From Clostridiales bacterium UBA4821 (GTDB taxonomy: Bacteria > Bacillota > Clostridia > Acetivibrionales > UBA4821): 5,556 nt of DNA. Positions 4,722 through 5,556 of the stretch are shown piece by piece. The stretch lies in assembly GCA_002402315.1 (NCBI GenBank), contig DHFP01000006.1, forward strand, positions 1 to 5,556. The letters run 5' to 3'. The notes under the pieces are model-generated. The model was not told where the DNA came from. It searched no databases and was given only the letters and a program-made list of their open reading frames with translations. A program made the translations under genes and the position numbers. How positions within the stretch are numbered: position 1 is the stretch's first letter; every line of letters begins with the position of its first letter.

Positions 4722-5556
4722 ATATAGTTTCTTTATGTTCGTTCATAAATCCTTCAATATTATTAGCTATAGCCACCTTGTTAATCATGTTAAACAATTC
4801 ACCTGGGGTAGCCTTCTTATAAGCATTCCTTGCAAAGGATTTCTTAACGTGTTGTCTAGCGTCAATTATTAAATTAGCCATAGTAGAACGAATTGTTTTC
4901 ACATCAACTCCTTCTCCTTGTAACTTCTTTATATTATCTGCTACAGCATTTAAAAACCCTTCTTTATCCTTTATCTTATAGAAAGGATTATCTGTCTTAG
5001 GTTCAGATACTTCTTCAGTAGCTTCGGCAGCAGCAGTAGCTTCTTCAGCAGGTTTAGAAATATCTGTTTCTGCATCAACAACAGGTTCTTCAACAGCATC
5101 TTCTGTCTGTTCTTCTTTAACAACAATAGGAGTTTGATTAAGTTTCCCAAACCAATCTTCTACTTGTTCAATAGTCCAGTTTAAAGCTTCTGTATCATTT
5201 GATTTCTCAAATATTTGTTTATTTAAGAAAGCATTTGTTACAAGTTGTAATACAGCAGTTACTTTATCAGGTTCTGTATACTTTATAATAATAGAGTGTA
5301 CATCCTCTAAATATTTAGCCTTTCCAACTTCATCTTCGATTTCCGGATATTTATTATTAACAGAAACTTCAGGGCCAATAATAGCCACATTGTCCGGAGT
5401 ATTTGTCTCTGTCGTTTCAGGAAGAGGGGTTGGTTCGGTGGTGTTATCTTTTCTTACAAAGTATTTAACATTTACAGCAGCTCTCCTAGCTAATTCCTTT
5501 ACCATATCTCTTGCATTTGGTAAAGTAGTATCTGTCCAGCCCTTATCTATTAAAAT
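4717..5556 (-). CDS. C-terminal part of an acidic linker protein, 5' end beyond the window
   Basis: The frame has an ATG at 5505-5503 giving 262 aa, but it stays open for 17 more codons to the window edge (reading ILIDKGWTDTTLPNARD). The true start is therefore probably outside, and the gene is marked partial. No family recognised. From that ATG, residues 1-20 are basic, 21-40 are a Thr/Pro/Glu linker, 52-122 look helical and compact, 126-172 are a low-complexity Glu/Ala/Val/Pro/Thr linker (including EEATAAAEATEEV), and 173-262 are a basic helical domain (DNIKKLQ, HVKKSFARNAYKK). This multi-domain layout with disordered acidic joints resembles phage structural or internal proteins; that is inference only. 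It ends in TAA at 4719-4717, ahead of the structured gap. Confidence 0.75.
   Translation of the reverse strand: MLIDKGWTDTTLPNARDMVKELARRAAVNVKYFVRKDNTTEPTPLPETTETNTPDNVAIIGPEVSVNNKYPEIEDEVGKAKYLEDVHSIIIKYTEPDKVTAVLQLVTNAFLNKQIFEKSNDTEALNWTIEQVEDWFGKLNQTPIVVKEEQTEDAVEEPVVDAETDISKPAEEATAAAEATEEVSEPKTDNPFYKIKDKEGFLNAVADNIKKLQGEGVDVKTIRSTMANLIIDARQHVKKSFARNAYKKATPGELFNMINKVAIANNIEGFMNEHKETIL

Overview
The window is AT-rich and every gene I can support is read from the minus strand, so gene order runs from high to low coordinates. Start codons have no Shine-Dalgarno sequence and are preceded by A/T-rich stretches. Genes are packed with 1-8 nt gaps, and most products are short proteins I do not recognise. 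This fits a phage or prophage of a Bacteroidota-type host. That is inference: no terminase, capsid, portal or polymerase gene is visible, so neither phage nor host is proven. Stops TAA, TAG and TGA all appear to be genuine.

Layout in transcription order: (1) 5556-4717, the C-terminal part of an acidic, low-complexity-linker protein that stays open to the window edge. (2) 4716-4567, a 150-nt gap holding two hairpins that can also pair with each other (14 pairs) and end in a T-rich tract: a small structured RNA, leader or terminator. (3) 4566-2264, three genes joined by a stop-N-ATG arrangement: a 161-aa helical/beta protein, a 123-aa alpha/beta protein, and a 480-aa protein that aligns along its length with AMP-forming acyl-CoA synthetases (ANL superfamily, FadD-like) but has lost the usual catalytic motifs. 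(4) 2263-917, about 1.35 kb without a credible reading frame, richer in G+C than the adjacent synthetase-like gene and filled with inverted repeats. (5) 916-9, a 146-aa unknown protein and a 152-aa protein with C-ending codons suggesting high expression, followed by the first codons of another gene at the left edge.

The most interesting part is region 4. I read it as one very large, ornate noncoding RNA on the minus strand, of the general kind known from phages (GOLLD and ROOL are the established examples), though I cannot assign it to either. Support comes from perfect stems up to 9 bp, a four-helix cloverleaf-like domain, a possible 10-bp pairing between the two ends, a TATAAT box at the 5' end, a T tract after the last stem, and several stems whose wobble pairs are legal only in minus-strand RNA. 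Its last 180 nt can form two mutually exclusive helices, like an attenuator.

The second interesting item is the synthetase-like protein: a recognisable adenylate-forming fold with its nucleotide-binding loop and catalytic lysine motif replaced, sitting in a coupled operon with two unknown small proteins. It is more likely a binding or scaffold protein than an enzyme.
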